Assembly: GCF_905171765.1 (NCBI RefSeq)
Contig: NC_053392.1
Location: 403,421,399 to 403,485,398, forward strand
DNA length: 64,000 nucleotides
DNA from: Bufo bufo
Taxonomy: Eukaryota > Chordata > Amphibia > Anura > Bufonidae
Direction: 5' to 3'
The notes under the pieces were generated by a model. That model was not told the origin of the DNA. It ran no database searches and saw nothing but the letters and a program-made list of their open reading frames with translations. The translations under genes and the position numbers were made by a program. Of this stretch, positions 9,230 through 18,935 are shown one piece after another. Within the stretch, counting starts at the first letter, position 1, and each line of letters opens with the position of its first letter.

Positions 9230-10968
9230 TCCCCGTCCTGGAGAAGGTCCCTCAGGAGGTGGATGCCCTCCATTTTGAAGTGCCTGTACCGAACGAAGGC
9301 GTTGAGCCTCCTTAAATTTATAACAGGCCTGAAATCCCCGGTCTTCTTCTTCACCAGGAAGATATTGCTGAAGAACCCTCCTTGGTCGTGAGCGGTTCTA
9401 TTGCTCCCTTCAATCGGAGTTCCTGTAATTCGATCTCGATGAGTTGGCCGTCTTCCGCGGAGCAACTCAGAGGACGCGGTGGGATTGCTTGTTCCGGGAG
9501 GCCCACCAAGTCTATGACATAGCCGTGCACCGTTTGAAGGATCCAAGCGTCCGTCGAGATGGCCGTCCAGTTCTGAAAATAAAGAGAGATACGACCTGCA
9601 GTACGATTGGTAAGAGGCACCTGAGGCAACAGACTTACCTGTGGGGTTGAAACGTGCTCTGCCACGGGAACGCGATCCACGACCTCTTTCGGCCCCTCTG
9701 GTGAAGGAGAAAGGCTGCCTGTAGCCCACCTCTGGGTAAAATGGTTGAGGCCTCTGAGATCGGGGGCCAGAAGGCCAGAAACGGCTGGCTGCGCGGCCCC
9801 TGTAGCGGCCAGCCCTGCCAAAAACACCTCTCTGGGGATTGCCTCTGAAGACCCGCTTCATAGAGGTCTGCGCTTTATTGAGTGACGTGAAAACATTCAC
9901 ATGTTTGTTGAGTTCCTTCAAAAAGGCGTCACCGAAGAGTTTGCCCTGTGCCAGTGGTCCTAGTTCCTTGGTACCCAATTCCACCAACTTTCCGTCCAAA
10001 CGGAGTAATGCTGCTTTCCTCCTCTCAGCGGAGAGGGATACATTGGCGTTGCCCATGAAACAGAAGCATCGTTGAGCCCATTCACGAATATCGTGCGCCC
10101 ATTCACGAACCATATTGGTATCGAATTGGTCAGCCCGTGTGAGGGCGTCATCCGCCAAAAATAAGATGCGGGAAAGTGGGCCGATGGCGTCCAGCAATTT
10201 GTCTTGCGTGCCATGGAATGCTTTCTCCACCCCTTTACGGGGGTCGCGGCCTCCCCGAGACATAAAGGTGGTCATGATCTGATCGAATTCCGGAGTCTGA
10301 GCCACCTGGTCGGGTAGCGAAGGACGAGGACATTCAGAACGTAGACGGTTACGTACCGTCTTGTCCATGGGCTTGCGAAGCCACAGATGCATGAACTTCG
10401 CCAAGTGATCAGGAGGTGTCCAGTCCCCTGACCGCGGGTGGCGAATGTTTCTTGGGTCGAAGAGACGTTGGCCCGAAGGGTCCAGAATGACTTCCTCCTC
10501 GTCCAGGGTTGGTGTTGTATCATCTGGAGGATGTTTGTTGTCTGAAAAAGTGCCCTGTCGAAATCCAGTTTGTGACCCCTCATCTGATCCCCAAAAATCA
10601 TCGGGCGAATCGGAGTCCGCGGCTTGCCACGAATCCACGACATTCATGGAGGGAGAAAGCCTCTCCTCCTCATCCGAGGAATAATGGTGTCTTGGCGGGG
10701 GAACAGAGGGAGTAGATTTGCTAAGCTTGGGGGCCTTGCCCCTGTCCGTGGCAGTCTCCCTATCCCCTTTCCAGTGTCGTTTAGGTGGACGAGCTTCGGT
10801 ATAGCCCCGAGATTGGGAAGCTTCGGAATCATAGTCCTGGGCTTGGGATACCGCGGGGTTTTTCCGCTGATCGGCCGATGTGGCCATAACCCTGGCTAGG
10901 GCCTTTTCCATGGAGGCCGCCACAGCTTCATCTATCATGGCCTGAAAACTTGCTGCGTTCTGATCCAT
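7591..10968 (-). CDS. DIRS gag plus RT/RNase H polyprotein frame
   Basis: The frame starts MDQNAASFQAMIDEAV. Residues 1 to about 450 are gag-like: acidic, then an Arg/Gly-rich tail (GRAGRYRGRAASRF). From about residue 530 it is DIRS reverse transcriptase: GGFFSNIFLVKKKTG, RLDLKDAYLSVPV, FTCLPFGLSSAP and the catalytic YLDD near 650-653. RNase H follows (VLESDASLWGWGA, LLWMDN, NLTADWFSRH), then the conserved DIRS tail LDLFASRNNRQ. The normal N-terminal edge of RT (SLYFQNWTAISTDAWIL, VHGYVIDLVGLP, LRLKGAIEPL) lies in another frame at about 9600-9390, so the single frame through that stretch is an indel product. The tail after about 7750 overlaps the recombinase. Confidence 0.88.
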   Translation of the reverse strand: MDQNAASFQAMIDEAVAASMEKALARVMATSADQRKNPAVSQAQDYDSEASQSRGYTEARPPKRHWKGDRETATDRGKAPKLSKSTPSVPPPRHHYSSDEEERLSPSMNVVDSWQAADSDSPDDFWGSDEGSQTGFRQGTFSDNKHPPDDTTPTLDEEEVILDPSGQRLFDPRNIRHPRSGDWTPPDHLAKFMHLWLRKPMDKTVRNRLRSECPRPSLPDQVAQTPEFDQIMTTFMSRGGRDPRKGVEKAFHGTQDKLLDAIGPLSRILFLADDALTRADQFDTNMVREWAHDIREWAQRCFCFMGNANVSLSAERRKAALLRLDGKLVELGTKELGPLAQGKLFGDAFLKELNKHVNVFTSLNKAQTSMKRVFRGNPQRGVFGRAGRYRGRAASRFWPSGPRSQRPQPFYPEVGYRQPFSFTRGAERGRGSRSRGRARFNPTGKSVASGASYQSYCRSYLSLFSELDGHLDGRLDPSNGARLCHRLGGPPGTSNPTASSELLRGRRPTHRDRITGTPIEGSNRTAHDQGGFFSNIFLVKKKTGDFRPVINLRRLNAFVRYRHFKMEGIHLLRDLLQDGDWFTRLDLKDAYLSVPVHRTCRRFLRFLWQDLPWQFTCLPFGLSSAPWCFTKLLKPVVTHLRAQGIRCIIYLDDLLLFCSDKSRLDLHTRFTVDFLTSLGFVVNFLKSELCPRQTVQFLGFVIDSRTSTLSLPVSKITAIKKELRRVIRCHSIPLRVLARIVGLLSASIQAIFPGPLHYRAMQRLKTSFLHRNPSYDQTIPISEEVREEFRWWLDSMEAWNGRAIFGSSPDIVLESDASLWGWGATGEGSSTGGAWSSQEIFLHINCLELLARSFAIRSLTKGRSNCCILLWMDNILAVRYINRLGGARSRLLSEITKEIFNFCLPRNISLKAEYLPGETNLTADWFSRHWRDNSDWRLDPRIFQRLSTRRGPFRLDLFASRNNRQTHDYFSWLPDPESRAVDAFLQQWPAEGAYAFPPFSMIARTIQYLRNQRVSLLIITPLWRSQPWFPDLLALSYMDPLLLPSYPMLLTDPKGNPHPLVIEDRLVLVAWTLSGEPGRPATYRRRLETSYGTPGHPGPEDVTYQLGIPGPLGAVNGTSIHLLHL

Positions 10969-11708
10969 GATAGCAAGGGTTACGTAACGGAGCGCACGGC
11001 ACAGGGCAGGAAGGATTAGAGGTAGTCTGTATAGTGCCGGTACCCGCAGTACCTATAACCCCAGCAGGGTGATTGGGTTTTCCTCTGGGCTGCACCCAGG
11101 TAATTGTGGATGTATGTAGTCACACCACGTTAGCAGCAGAGAACAGGGCCTCACCCTGAAGCACAGGGTAGTCAACCCCTTTAGTGCTTACACAGACTCT
11201 GATAACTGACCTGTAGAACCCCCGTTCCGATTGCAGGTCTGCCGCAAGTGAAAAACTGAGGAACAGTAGGAGCCGAGCGCCGAGTGAGCGGAGCACAGCG
11301 ATGCCCAAGATGGCGGCCTCAGATCTCGCGATGCGAGAAACAAGATGGCCGCCGCAGAAGACGGGCGGGGAGAACTCCGCCGGCGCCGTGGAGAAGAAAA
11401 AACAGGTATGACCGTTGAGGTGATTCAGCTAGAAGAATGGGGTGAGCGTTACCCCAGGGGGAGAGAGAGATAAGCGATCCGCCGATGTTATAGGCGGCGG
11501 ACCGATTGGGATAAAAGCGCAGACGCGCGTTATGGCGGCATAGGGAATAAATCCTGCCGCTCCAACCTAATCCGTACAGGGAACAGACCCACTATAAACG
11601 GAAAACCCCCCTCTCATGATATAAAAAATTAATAACATATTATAACCATCAATAAAAGGAAGAGCAAAACTCTGACCTGTCTTTCCTGATGGAGCAGTAA
11701 AGAAAGAG

Positions 11709-11837
11709 GAGGAGGAGTTACGCTGATGGCATTATATACCTCCTGTTGCATTTTGATTGGTCATCGTTTTTCTCTTTTCTTTACTGCTATGTGGAGTTAG
11801 TAAAGGAAGTTTAATGCAAAATACTCGCCTCCTGTCA
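11709..11837. repeat. DIRS right inverted terminal repeat
   Basis: Inverted counterpart of 6123-6257, ending ACTCGCCTCCTGTCA, followed by the element tip ATGTGGTAAAATT. It lies upstream of gag in the coding orientation. Confidence 0.9.
11734..11762 (-). promoter_or_regulatory. Putative DIRS promoter in right terminal repeat
   Basis: On the minus strand a CCAAT box (11758-11762) is followed about 20 bp later by TATATAA (11734-11740), about 770 bp upstream of the gag ATG at 10968. The same pair occurs in the left repeat, pointing inward. Only sequence-based; a transcription start was not located. Confidence 0.4.
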
Positions 11838-11848
11838 TGTGGTAAAAT

Positions 11849-12186
11849 TTATAGCCACATTAGCGCTATATTGTATGGATACAACATTCTTATAAGAAGA
11901 TCTTAAACCTCTGCAAGTTTTTTTCACAAACTCTTTTCACAGAACTTTTCACAGAAATATTTAACTATTTAATTATAACTTTTTTTCACAGGATATATAT
12001 ATATATTTTTTTTTCACAGGAAATTTGTTCACATTATATTTTCCCTATTATTGATTTATATATGCACAGACTTGTTTGAATTATATCGTCATCCAGATAT
12101 AATATCACATCTGAGATGGCAGGTAACAGACTTGCAGCGCAGAGGGGAGTGAAGAGGAGTAATTCTCAGCCTGGTAACGAACGTTA
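11849..12186 (+). mobile_element. Penelope-like fragment, right of DIRS
   Basis: Sequence resumes after the DIRS insertion with an AT-rich leader containing several TTTTCACAG repeats, then ATGGCAGGTAACAGACTTGC, a short open frame of 23 codons rich in Arg/Lys. The continuity with 5076-6072 is inferred from the DIRS boundaries, not from homology. Truncated near 12186. Confidence 0.4.
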
Positions 12187-12285
12187 AAATAAAACAAAAA
12201 CTAATTTTATTGCGGATTCAATACTAAAATCTGGGGCAGTACAGCCCACCTAAAGAGTGAAATGCCGGCTAGGGTGCAATAGTAA

Positions 12286-12605
12286 GGCCTCATGCACATG
12301 ACCGTTCAGTTTGTTTGCGGTCCACAAACCGCGGATCCGCAAAAAACGGAAGCTGCCCGTGTGCCTTCCGCAATTTGAGGAACGGGCGGCCCATTGTAGA
12401 AATGCCTATTCTTGTCCGCAAAACGGACAAGAATAGGACATGCTATATTTTTTTTGAGGGCCACGGAACAGAGCAAAGGATGCGGACAGCACACAGAGTG
12501 CTGTCAGCATCTTTTGCGGCCCCTTTGAAGTGAATGGGTCCATACCCGAGCTGCAAAAACTGCGGCTCGGATGCGGACCCGAAAAACGGTTGTGTGCATG
12601 AGGCC
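12286..12605. mobile_element. TWA-target MITE, GGCCTCATGCACA family
   Basis: Terminal inverted repeats GGCCTCATGCACA and TGTGCATGAGGCC, flanked by TAA (left) and TTA (right). The interior is itself largely palindromic (CCTATTCTTGTCCG and CGGACAAGAATAGG around 12415). A TWA target and this kind of terminus suggest PIF/Harbinger, but no transposase is present. Confidence 0.75.
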
Positions 12606-12676
12606 TTAATCAGAGGTATGTCTAAAAATATTTCCCTCAATCCTATTGCTCCCCATAAGGTGCAAGGATACACTAA

Positions 12677-12910
12677 GGCATCTTGCACACGACCGTATGT
12701 ATTTTGCGGTCTGCAAAAAATTGATCCGCAAAAATTACGGATGACATCCATGTTCATTACGTATTTTCCCGAACTGAACAGCTGGCCCCTAACAGAACAG
12801 TTCTATTTTTTTGTGGAACAGAAATACGGAAACGGAATGCACACTGAGTACCTTCAGTTTTTTTGCGGACCAATTGAAATGAATGGTTACGTATATGGTC
12901 CACAAAAAAA
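12677..12910. mobile_element. MITE fragment, GGCCTCATGCACA family
   Basis: Left terminus GGCATCTTGCACACGACCGT after TAA (12674-12676), then the GCGGTCTGCAAAAAA and CCGCAAAAATTACGGATG interior shared with 19575-19891. It breaks off at about 12910 exactly where CR1 reverse transcriptase sequence starts, so either the MITE truncated the LINE or both were joined by deletion. Confidence 0.7.
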
Positions 12911-13650
12911 GTTACAAATCTTTGTGTCATCAGCAAAAAGACACACCTTACCATCGAGGCCTTCTGCAATTTCGCTGATAAAGATATTAAACAATATGGG
13001 TCCCGAACAGATCCCTGAGGTACCCCACTGGTAACAAGACCTTGGTCTGAATATACTCCATTGACTACAACTCTCTGTTGCCTGTCCCTCAGCCACTGCC
13101 TAATCCATTCCACAATATGGGAGTCCAAGCCCAAATACTGCAATTTATTGACAAGCCTTCTATGTGGGACAGTATCAAAAGCCTTACTAAAGTCTAGATA
13201 AGCGATGTCTACTGCACTTCCTCCATCTATTATTTTAGTCACCCAATCAAAAAAATCATTAAGATTAGTTTGACATAATCTCCCTGAAGTAAACCCATGC
13301 TGTTTTTCATCTTTCAATCCATGGGATTTTAGATGTTCCACAATCCTCTCCTTAAGTATGGTTTCCATTAATTTCCCCACTATTGATGTCAGGCTTACTG
13401 GCCTATAGTTGCCCGATTCCTCCCTACTACCTTTCTTGTGAATGGGCACAACATTTGCTAATTTCCAATCTTCTGGGATGACTCCTGTTGCCAGTGATTG
13501 GTTAAATAAATCTGTTAATGGTTTTGCTAGTTCACCGGTGAGCTCTTTGAATAGCTTTGGGTGCATCCCATCAGGCCCCTGTGACTTATTTGTATAAATT
13601 TTAGACAGCTGACTTAGAACCTCTTCCTCTGTAAAGACACATGCATCATA
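12911..13650 (-). pseudogene. CR1 reverse transcriptase, broken
   Basis: Reads LTDLFNQSLATGVIPEDWK, VVPIHKKGSREESGNYRPVS, YLDFSKAFDTVPHRRLV, TSGVPQGS, then after a frameshift near 13010 GPILFNIFIS and the catalytic LFADDTKIC. It closely parallels the second CR1 copy (47173-45801), which lacks this frameshift. The sequence ends just after the FADD box, so the thumb region is gone. Confidence 0.9.
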
Positions 13651-13982
13651 AAGATTAATTAGTCTTCTTTCCTAACTGAGGTTCTTTTCCTTCATTTTCC
13701 TTTGTAAAAACTGAACAGAAGTATTCATTGAGGCAGTCAGCTAGTTCTTTATCTTCTTCCATATACCTTCCTTCTTTTGTTTTTAATTTGGTAATTCCTT
13801 GTTTTAGTTTCCTTTTTTCATTTATGTATCTGAAGAATGCCTTATTGCCTTTTTTCCCTGACTGAGCTAATTTCTCTTCTGCCTGTGCTTTAGAAGCTCT
13901 TATAACTTGTTTGGCCTCTCTCTGCCTAATCTTATAAATTTGCCTGTTATTCTCGTTTTTTGTTTTTTTTATAATTCCTAAA

Positions 13983-14844
13983 TTATATCTTTTTGTTTTT
14001 AATTATTTTGGCCACTTCTTCTGAGTACCACAGTGGTCTCTTCCTTTTTTTGCTTTTACTGACAAACCTAATGCAATTTTCTGTTGCCTTCAATAGTGCC
14101 ACTTTTAAGTAGTCCCATTTCTCCTGGACTCCAATGAAACTGTTCCAATCTGATAGGGACTCGTATATCACTAATCTAATTTTAGAAAAGTCAGTTTTTC
14201 TAAAATCTAAAACTTTTGTTTTTGTGTGGTGTGACTCAGTCACTGTACTTATAGTAAACCACACTGACTGGTGATCACTAGATCCCAAGCTTTCCCCTAC
14301 AGTAATATCATATACCAAATTCCCATTTGTGAATACTAAATCTAAAATGGACTCCTTCCCGGTTGGCTCCTCAACTACTTGCTGTAGAGATAATCCCAGT
14401 AGGGAATTTAGAATATCTGTACTCCTGGCAGAACTAGCTATTTTGGTTTTCCAGTTTACATCAGGAAGATTGAAGTCTCCCATAATGATCACTTCCCCCT
14501 TCAATGTCATTTTAGCTATTTCCTCAACTAGTAGATCATCTAATTCTTTGACTTGGCTAGGTGGTCTATATATCACACCTTCACGAGTTACCTTATGATT
14601 ATCAAGCTGCAAGGTAACCCAAACTGACTCTAAATTGTTCTCGCTAACTTGTATAAAATTAGATTTTATGCTATCTTTCACATACAGGGCCACCCCTCCC
14701 CCCTTCTTGCCTTCTCTGTCTTTCCTGTATAGAGAGAACCCTGGTATTGTTATATCTTAGTCATTACTCCCCTTGAACCACGTCTCAGTAACAGCCACTA
14801 CATCTATATTCTCAGATGCCATTATAGCCTCAAGTTCATTGATC
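13983..14844 (-). pseudogene. CR1 AP-type endonuclease domain
   Basis: The 236-residue segment 14693-13983 contains VIYRPPS, VIIMGDFNLPDVNW (catalytic Asp-Asn), ILDLVFTNG and GSSDHQSVWFT (catalytic Asp-His), the blocks of the LINE endonuclease that nicks target DNA. Upstream, 14844-14760 still reads ENIDVVAVTETWF, the conserved Glu block, in another frame. The N-terminus is cut off by the MITE at 14848. Confidence 0.88.
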
Positions 14845-14847
14845 TAA

Positions 14848-15375
14848 GGCTACTTTCACACCTGCGTTTTTCTTTTCCGGCATAGAGTTCCGTCACAGGG
14901 GCTCTATACCGGAAAAGAACTGATCAGTTTTATCCCCATGCATTCTGAATGGAGAGTAATCCGTTCAGTTTGCATCAGAATGTCTTCATTTCAGTCGTTT
15001 TGACTGATCAGGCAAAAGAGAAAACCGCAGCATGCTACGGTTTTCTCTCCGGCGAAAAAAACTGAAGACTTGCCTGAATGCCGGATCCGGCATTTTTTTC
15101 CCATAGGAATGTATTAGCGCCGGATCCGGCATTCAGAATACCGGAATACCGGATCCGTCCTTTCGGCCTGCGCATGCATAAAAATGTGAAAAAATGTACA
15201 AGACGGATCCGTCTGTCCGCATGACAAGCGGAGACACGGATCCGTCTTTGCAATGCATTTGTGAGACGGATCCGGATCCGTCTCACAAATGCTTTCAGTC
15301 AGCGGAAGATCCGGCGGGCAGTTCCGACGACGGAACTGCCCGCCGGATCACACTGCCGCAAGTGTAAAAGTAGCC
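14848..15375. mobile_element. TWA-target MITE, GGCTACTTTCACAC family
   Basis: Termini GGCTACTTTCACAC and GTGTAAAAGTAGCC with TAA on the left and TTA on the right. The interior is dense in CCGGATCCG and ACGGATCC palindromes. It interrupts CR1 ORF2. A related copy with a provable insertion site is at 55438-55935. Confidence 0.8.
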
Positions 15376-15512
15376 TTATTCCCTAAACTGCGAGCATTTG
15401 TAGACAAGAATCTGAGCTTTTCATTTCTTAACCTTTGTGCTACTGGCATCTTCTGGCATTGTTCCGGGGGGCAGTTGGACTGCTGGATTATCACTCTTTG
15501 ACCCCCCCTTTC

Positions 15513-16451
15513 CTAGTTTAAATGCTCCTTAGCAAATACTTGGAACTGTTCACCGAGGACATTCGTTCCCTTGAGAGAAAGATGCAAACCATCTTTCTTG
15601 TACAGTTCTTTTCCATTCCAACAAGAGCTAACATGAGACACAAAGCCAAACCCTTGGTTCAGACACCATTCACCAAGCCATACATTAAATTCCTTAATGC
15701 GCATCTTCCTGTCATGCTGCTGAAGGTTATGCACAGGCAAAACTGCAGAGAATGAAACAGTTGATGCAACCTCCCGTATATCCTTTCCAAATGTGTGAAA
15801 AGCTTCTTTCACCTTTGAAACCTCATTGCAAGCCAGATCGTTTGTCCCAAGATGGACAATAACATCCACTTCCCTTTCCTGCTTTGCTTGCCTAACAATA
15901 TTAAGGATTCGTCGTCTATCCCTGCTAGCGGTAGCACCAGGGAGACATCTCACAACACCATTCTCCTCAAACTTCACACCTCTTATGATGGAATCGCCCA
16001 CCAACAGCTGCTTACTATCAATCCTCACCTTCTCCTTTTTGTCTTTGGCTGCAGTCTTGCATACTTTAGGCATGGGAGATGATTGTTTCTCACCCACTGT
16101 GCTTGAGCCATCCTCCATGTTGCTCTTGCACTCTGAATTATGGAGAGCCATAGACTGTGGGACATGTCTTCTATCCACAACTCTCAGTCTACCAGAATCT
16201 ACAGTAACCCATCTTCCATGTCTAGGGGGCCTCTGTGGCAGTGGCATTGCAATGTTCTCAGCCTGAGTTTGTTTAATGATTAATTTACAAATCTCATATT
16301 TCAAAAAGGTGATTTCCTGCTGCATTATGGAGAGCTGTCTACAGATCAGACCGTATCCAAACCTCCGAAGAGTGGAACCTGAAATAAAAGCACAACAATT
16401 CCTGCACAGAACCGGGACTGCCATTGTAAAGAGGGGAAAGATTTTAAACAA
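15513..16451 (-). CDS. CR1 ORF1 with SGNH esterase domain
   Basis: 312 residues, uninterrupted. A short Cys-containing N-terminus (PVLCRNCCAF) and a helical segment precede the esterase: LLVGDSIIRGV with the nucleophile serine near residue 153, IVHLGTNDLACN near 200, and KDGLHLSLKG carrying the catalytic Asp and His near 286. CR1-clade ORF1 proteins of this type bind lipid or nucleic acid and hydrolyse esters; their exact role in retrotransposition is unsettled. The start is the first Met; Met10 (MAVPVLC) is an alternative. All catalytic blocks look preserved. Confidence 0.85.
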   Translation of the reverse strand: MFKIFPLFTMAVPVLCRNCCAFISGSTLRRFGYGLICRQLSIMQQEITFLKYEICKLIIKQTQAENIAMPLPQRPPRHGRWVTVDSGRLRVVDRRHVPQSMALHNSECKSNMEDGSSTVGEKQSSPMPKVCKTAAKDKKEKVRIDSKQLLVGDSIIRGVKFEENGVVRCLPGATASRDRRRILNIVRQAKQEREVDVIVHLGTNDLACNEVSKVKEAFHTFGKDIREVASTVSFSAVLPVHNLQQHDRKMRIKEFNVWLGEWCLNQGFGFVSHVSSCWNGKELYKKDGLHLSLKGTNVLGEQFQVFAKEHLN

Positions 16452-16737
16452 ACAAATCTTACTTGTTTAGATTGTATCCACCTCCAGATTACCTCCTGAG
16501 TATCTCCTGAATATCTCCAATGCACTTGTAAATCAGCACTTGGAATAGCAGCAAGCTAATACTATGTTGCTATATATACACACACTCCCACAAAGGCTCC
16601 TCCCCCAACAGCAAATTAACACCTTACTCGCCTATACTCATTTGCAATCAGACAATAGTGATACCGTGTCTAACAAATTCCTTACCTCTTTTGAAACACA
16701 GTGTCTGAGTATCCACCAGAAACACCACTGAAGTTCT

Positions 16738-17058
16738 GCTACATCTATACACATGACAACTGCCCCAGGACACTCAGCTATGCTATATCTCTATATATCT
16801 ATCTACTGTATAGTAATACTTAGATATATATAGATATAGCAGAGCTGAGTGTGCAGGGGCAGCTGTCATGTGTATAGATGTAGCAGAGCTGGGTGTGCTG
16901 GGGCATCTGTCATATATAGAGATATAGTAGAGCTGAGTGTGCTGGGGCAGCTGTCATGTGTATTAGATGTAGCAGAACTGAATGTGCTGGGGCAGCTGTC
17001 ATATAGAGATATAGCAGAGCTGAGTGTGTTGGGGCAGCTGTCATGTGTATAGATGTAC
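16738..17058. repeat. Minisatellite, about 60 bp units, with inverted copy
   Basis: Five direct units built on AGCAGAGCTGAGTGTGCTGG and GGCAGCTGTCATGTGTATAG (16830-17058), alternating between two unit variants. One inverted unit lies at 16738-16790, separated by an AT-rich TATATATCTATC tract, so the array is capped by a hairpin arrangement. Confidence 0.8.
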
Positions 17059-17109
17059 ACTGGCTATAACAGCTATAACAGAGTCTACAGTAGAAGTCTC
17101 ATATTTTTT

Positions 17110-17300
17110 CAGTCAGTGGCTATTCAGCTCTTATAGCTGTGTGGGTAAGTGCTTTGTCTCTGATACAGAAGGTCGTGGGTTTGAATCCCAGCAAACACAT
17201 CTCTCCCTCTCCTGCTACAGCACAGGCAAGACGAGGACGGCAATACAGATGACTATGCCTGGGATTCGTTGGATTTAAATCTTGTAAATGAGAAGCGTGC
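17110..17300 (+). mobile_element. tRNA-derived SINE-like sequence
   Basis: A box-like TAGCTGTGTGGGTAAGTG (17137-17154) and a B box GGTTTGAATCCC lie at tRNA spacing, with a possible anticodon stem TTTGT/ACAGA enclosing CTCTGAT. The D and acceptor stems do not pair, so this is not a working tRNA gene. A tRNA-headed SINE or decayed tRNA copy is most likely; no second copy in the window confirms a SINE. Confidence 0.4.
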
Positions 17301-17603
17301 AAGTTGTGACACAGTAGTAAGGGCGTCCTGCATGTCGTTACAGTGTGTGGTGTTTGTGGCAGTCGCTACACCGGCAAAGGAGCCTCCTCAGCCGGCCATG
17401 CAGCAGTCAAGGCTACCCGCCTAATGGGAATTTTCCCGGTAGGCCAGTCCAGCCCTGCTACTGAGGGGGTAATTTCCCTGTGTCATCAGGAGCAGATATT
17501 TATAATGGTTGCAAATAAAGAAAGTGCTATCCGCCGCTGATGGTGTGTGGACAGTATGTATTTGGCACTGGAATGGCCGTATGCGCCGGCTTCAACTGCG
17601 GTC
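17301..17603. other. Unassigned sequence
   Basis: No coding motif, tandem repeat or recognisable terminus was seen here. It may be the body of the preceding SINE-like repeat. Confidence 0.4.
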
Positions 17604-18070
17604 TTAAAGTGAACCGGTCATGTGGATATTTGATTATAATCTAACTAATTATATACAATCATTAACTACTAAAAAGTACCTTAGATGTATTCACTTACTG
17701 GTATGACAGATGGTTCCCTCATAATATACACACAAAGATGCCACATGCCGCATGCTAATGAGCTGATTTGAGTCCAGCGTGATGTCATTGAGTCCAGCGT
17801 TTATTTAATTCAGAGATATAGCCACTCCCCTGCCCACCTGCTGCTGATTCATATGGAAAAAAAACTGTCAATCTGCAGCCGGTAGGCGGGGAGAGTCAGG
17901 AGCTCATAAATATTCATGACTCATCATTATCAGCTGGAGCTTTACAAGATGTTGGCAGATTGACTGGGTCAATTAAAGAAAGTGACCCAGCATTTTGCTA
18001 AGAGAATCAGTCACTTATTTATTTTGCCCTTAGTTAGGACATCATAAAACTGGTGACAGGTTTCCTTTAA
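17604..18070. mobile_element. TTAA-target MITE
   Basis: Begins TTAAAGTGAACCGGTCA and ends TGACAGGTTTCCTTTAA; the termini pair imperfectly as inverted repeats and both carry TTAA. The TTAA target with this terminus fits Kolobok- or piggyBac-type MITEs. Interior has no coding sequence. Confidence 0.65.
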
Positions 18071-18932
18071 ATGCCCAATGCCCCGCCCCCTGGGTGTGAG
18101 CTTGTGGCAGACGGCCAATCTGGAGTGTGGGCAGGTTAATCAACCCGCCCCCAGAGGAAGGCTAGTCACTGTATCAGATAACAGCTGGGGGAAGCGCTCG
18201 AGTAGCGCTCGCAGGTAAGCAGGGGAAAATTAAAAGGCAGCCGTATACATATACTCTGCAAATACATGTTGGTAAGCGAATTGAGGGCTGGCTCAGAGAG
18301 GGTGAATACAACAAAAATAAAAATAAATTACCCAGTGACATTTAATCAAGCGCCGATGGTAGAGCTTACTCTTACATCACAGTAATGTCCCTATGTCAGT
18401 GATGGTCACTTATGACACATATAAGGCCAATGATATAGGATATGTCAGAAAGATGGGGATCCAAGGAGCTTCATATCACCGTGCACATTAGAAGTTAATA
18501 TTGATGCTAATACGTCCCATTTACCAGGGGCACTACATCCAGCTAAGGAGGGAGGAGTGGTGACCCCTAGCTCACCTGGCACTGGCACCTGGCTGCCCTG
18601 ACATCCCTAGATGGGCTGCTAACCCGTACGCTGATCACGTGCCTTGTCCCTCGCATTCAGACATACAAGGCAAGGAGGCATACAGTACCTTATAAAATAT
18701 AGGAAATGGTGCAGAATGTCAACAAAGGCTATATTAGTATGTACTATATAAAAAATTATACAAAAGAAAAGGGCTGGGCACTATGTACTATATAGTAATT
18801 TCACAAACACATTGGTCAACAATAATCAGAAAGTGAACAACCCCTTTAAGGCCTGAGTCTGTACACAGAGCTTTAGTCTCCAGTCACATTTAGCTATGTT
18901 TTCATATTGCCAGCTTTCAGGATGTTAGTGAC
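18071..18932. other. Unassigned intergenic sequence
   Basis: GC-rich at the start (CCCCGCCCCC and related) and AT-rich later, with no convincing reading frame. ACAACCCCTTTAAGG near 18838 resembles one end of a TTAA MITE. Confidence 0.35.
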
Positions 18933-18935
18933 TAA

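Larger units (their letters stand above)
6073..11848 (-). mobile_element. DIRS retrotransposon, nearly complete
   Basis: A 5.8 kb element with inverted terminal repeats (about 6123-6257 and 11709-11837), an internal complementary region (6705-6796), and minus-strand reading frames for gag, RT/RNase H and tyrosine recombinase. Both ends share AAAATT, and the internal region reproduces the fused end sequence exactly as a circular DIRS intermediate predicts. There is no target-site duplication, as expected. It lies inside a Penelope-like fragment. Confidence 0.93.
12911..16735 (-). mobile_element. CR1 LINE, 3'-truncated
   Basis: Minus-strand order is 5' leader (16735-16452), esterase-type ORF1 (16451-15513), APE endonuclease (about 14844-13983) and RT (about 13650-12911). 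The last third of ORF2 and the 3' tail are missing, replaced by a MITE fragment. LINEs are normally 5'-truncated, so loss of the 3' end points to a later deletion. A MITE (14848-15375) splits ORF2 near its start. Confidence 0.9.

Noticed and set aside
8081..10899. Plus-strand frames across the DIRS element
   Set aside because: Antisense shadows of the gag/RT/RNase H frame; no recognisable motifs.
17127..17203. Functional tRNA-Gln (CTG) gene
   Set aside because: A and B boxes and an anticodon arm can be drawn, but D and acceptor stems do not pair.
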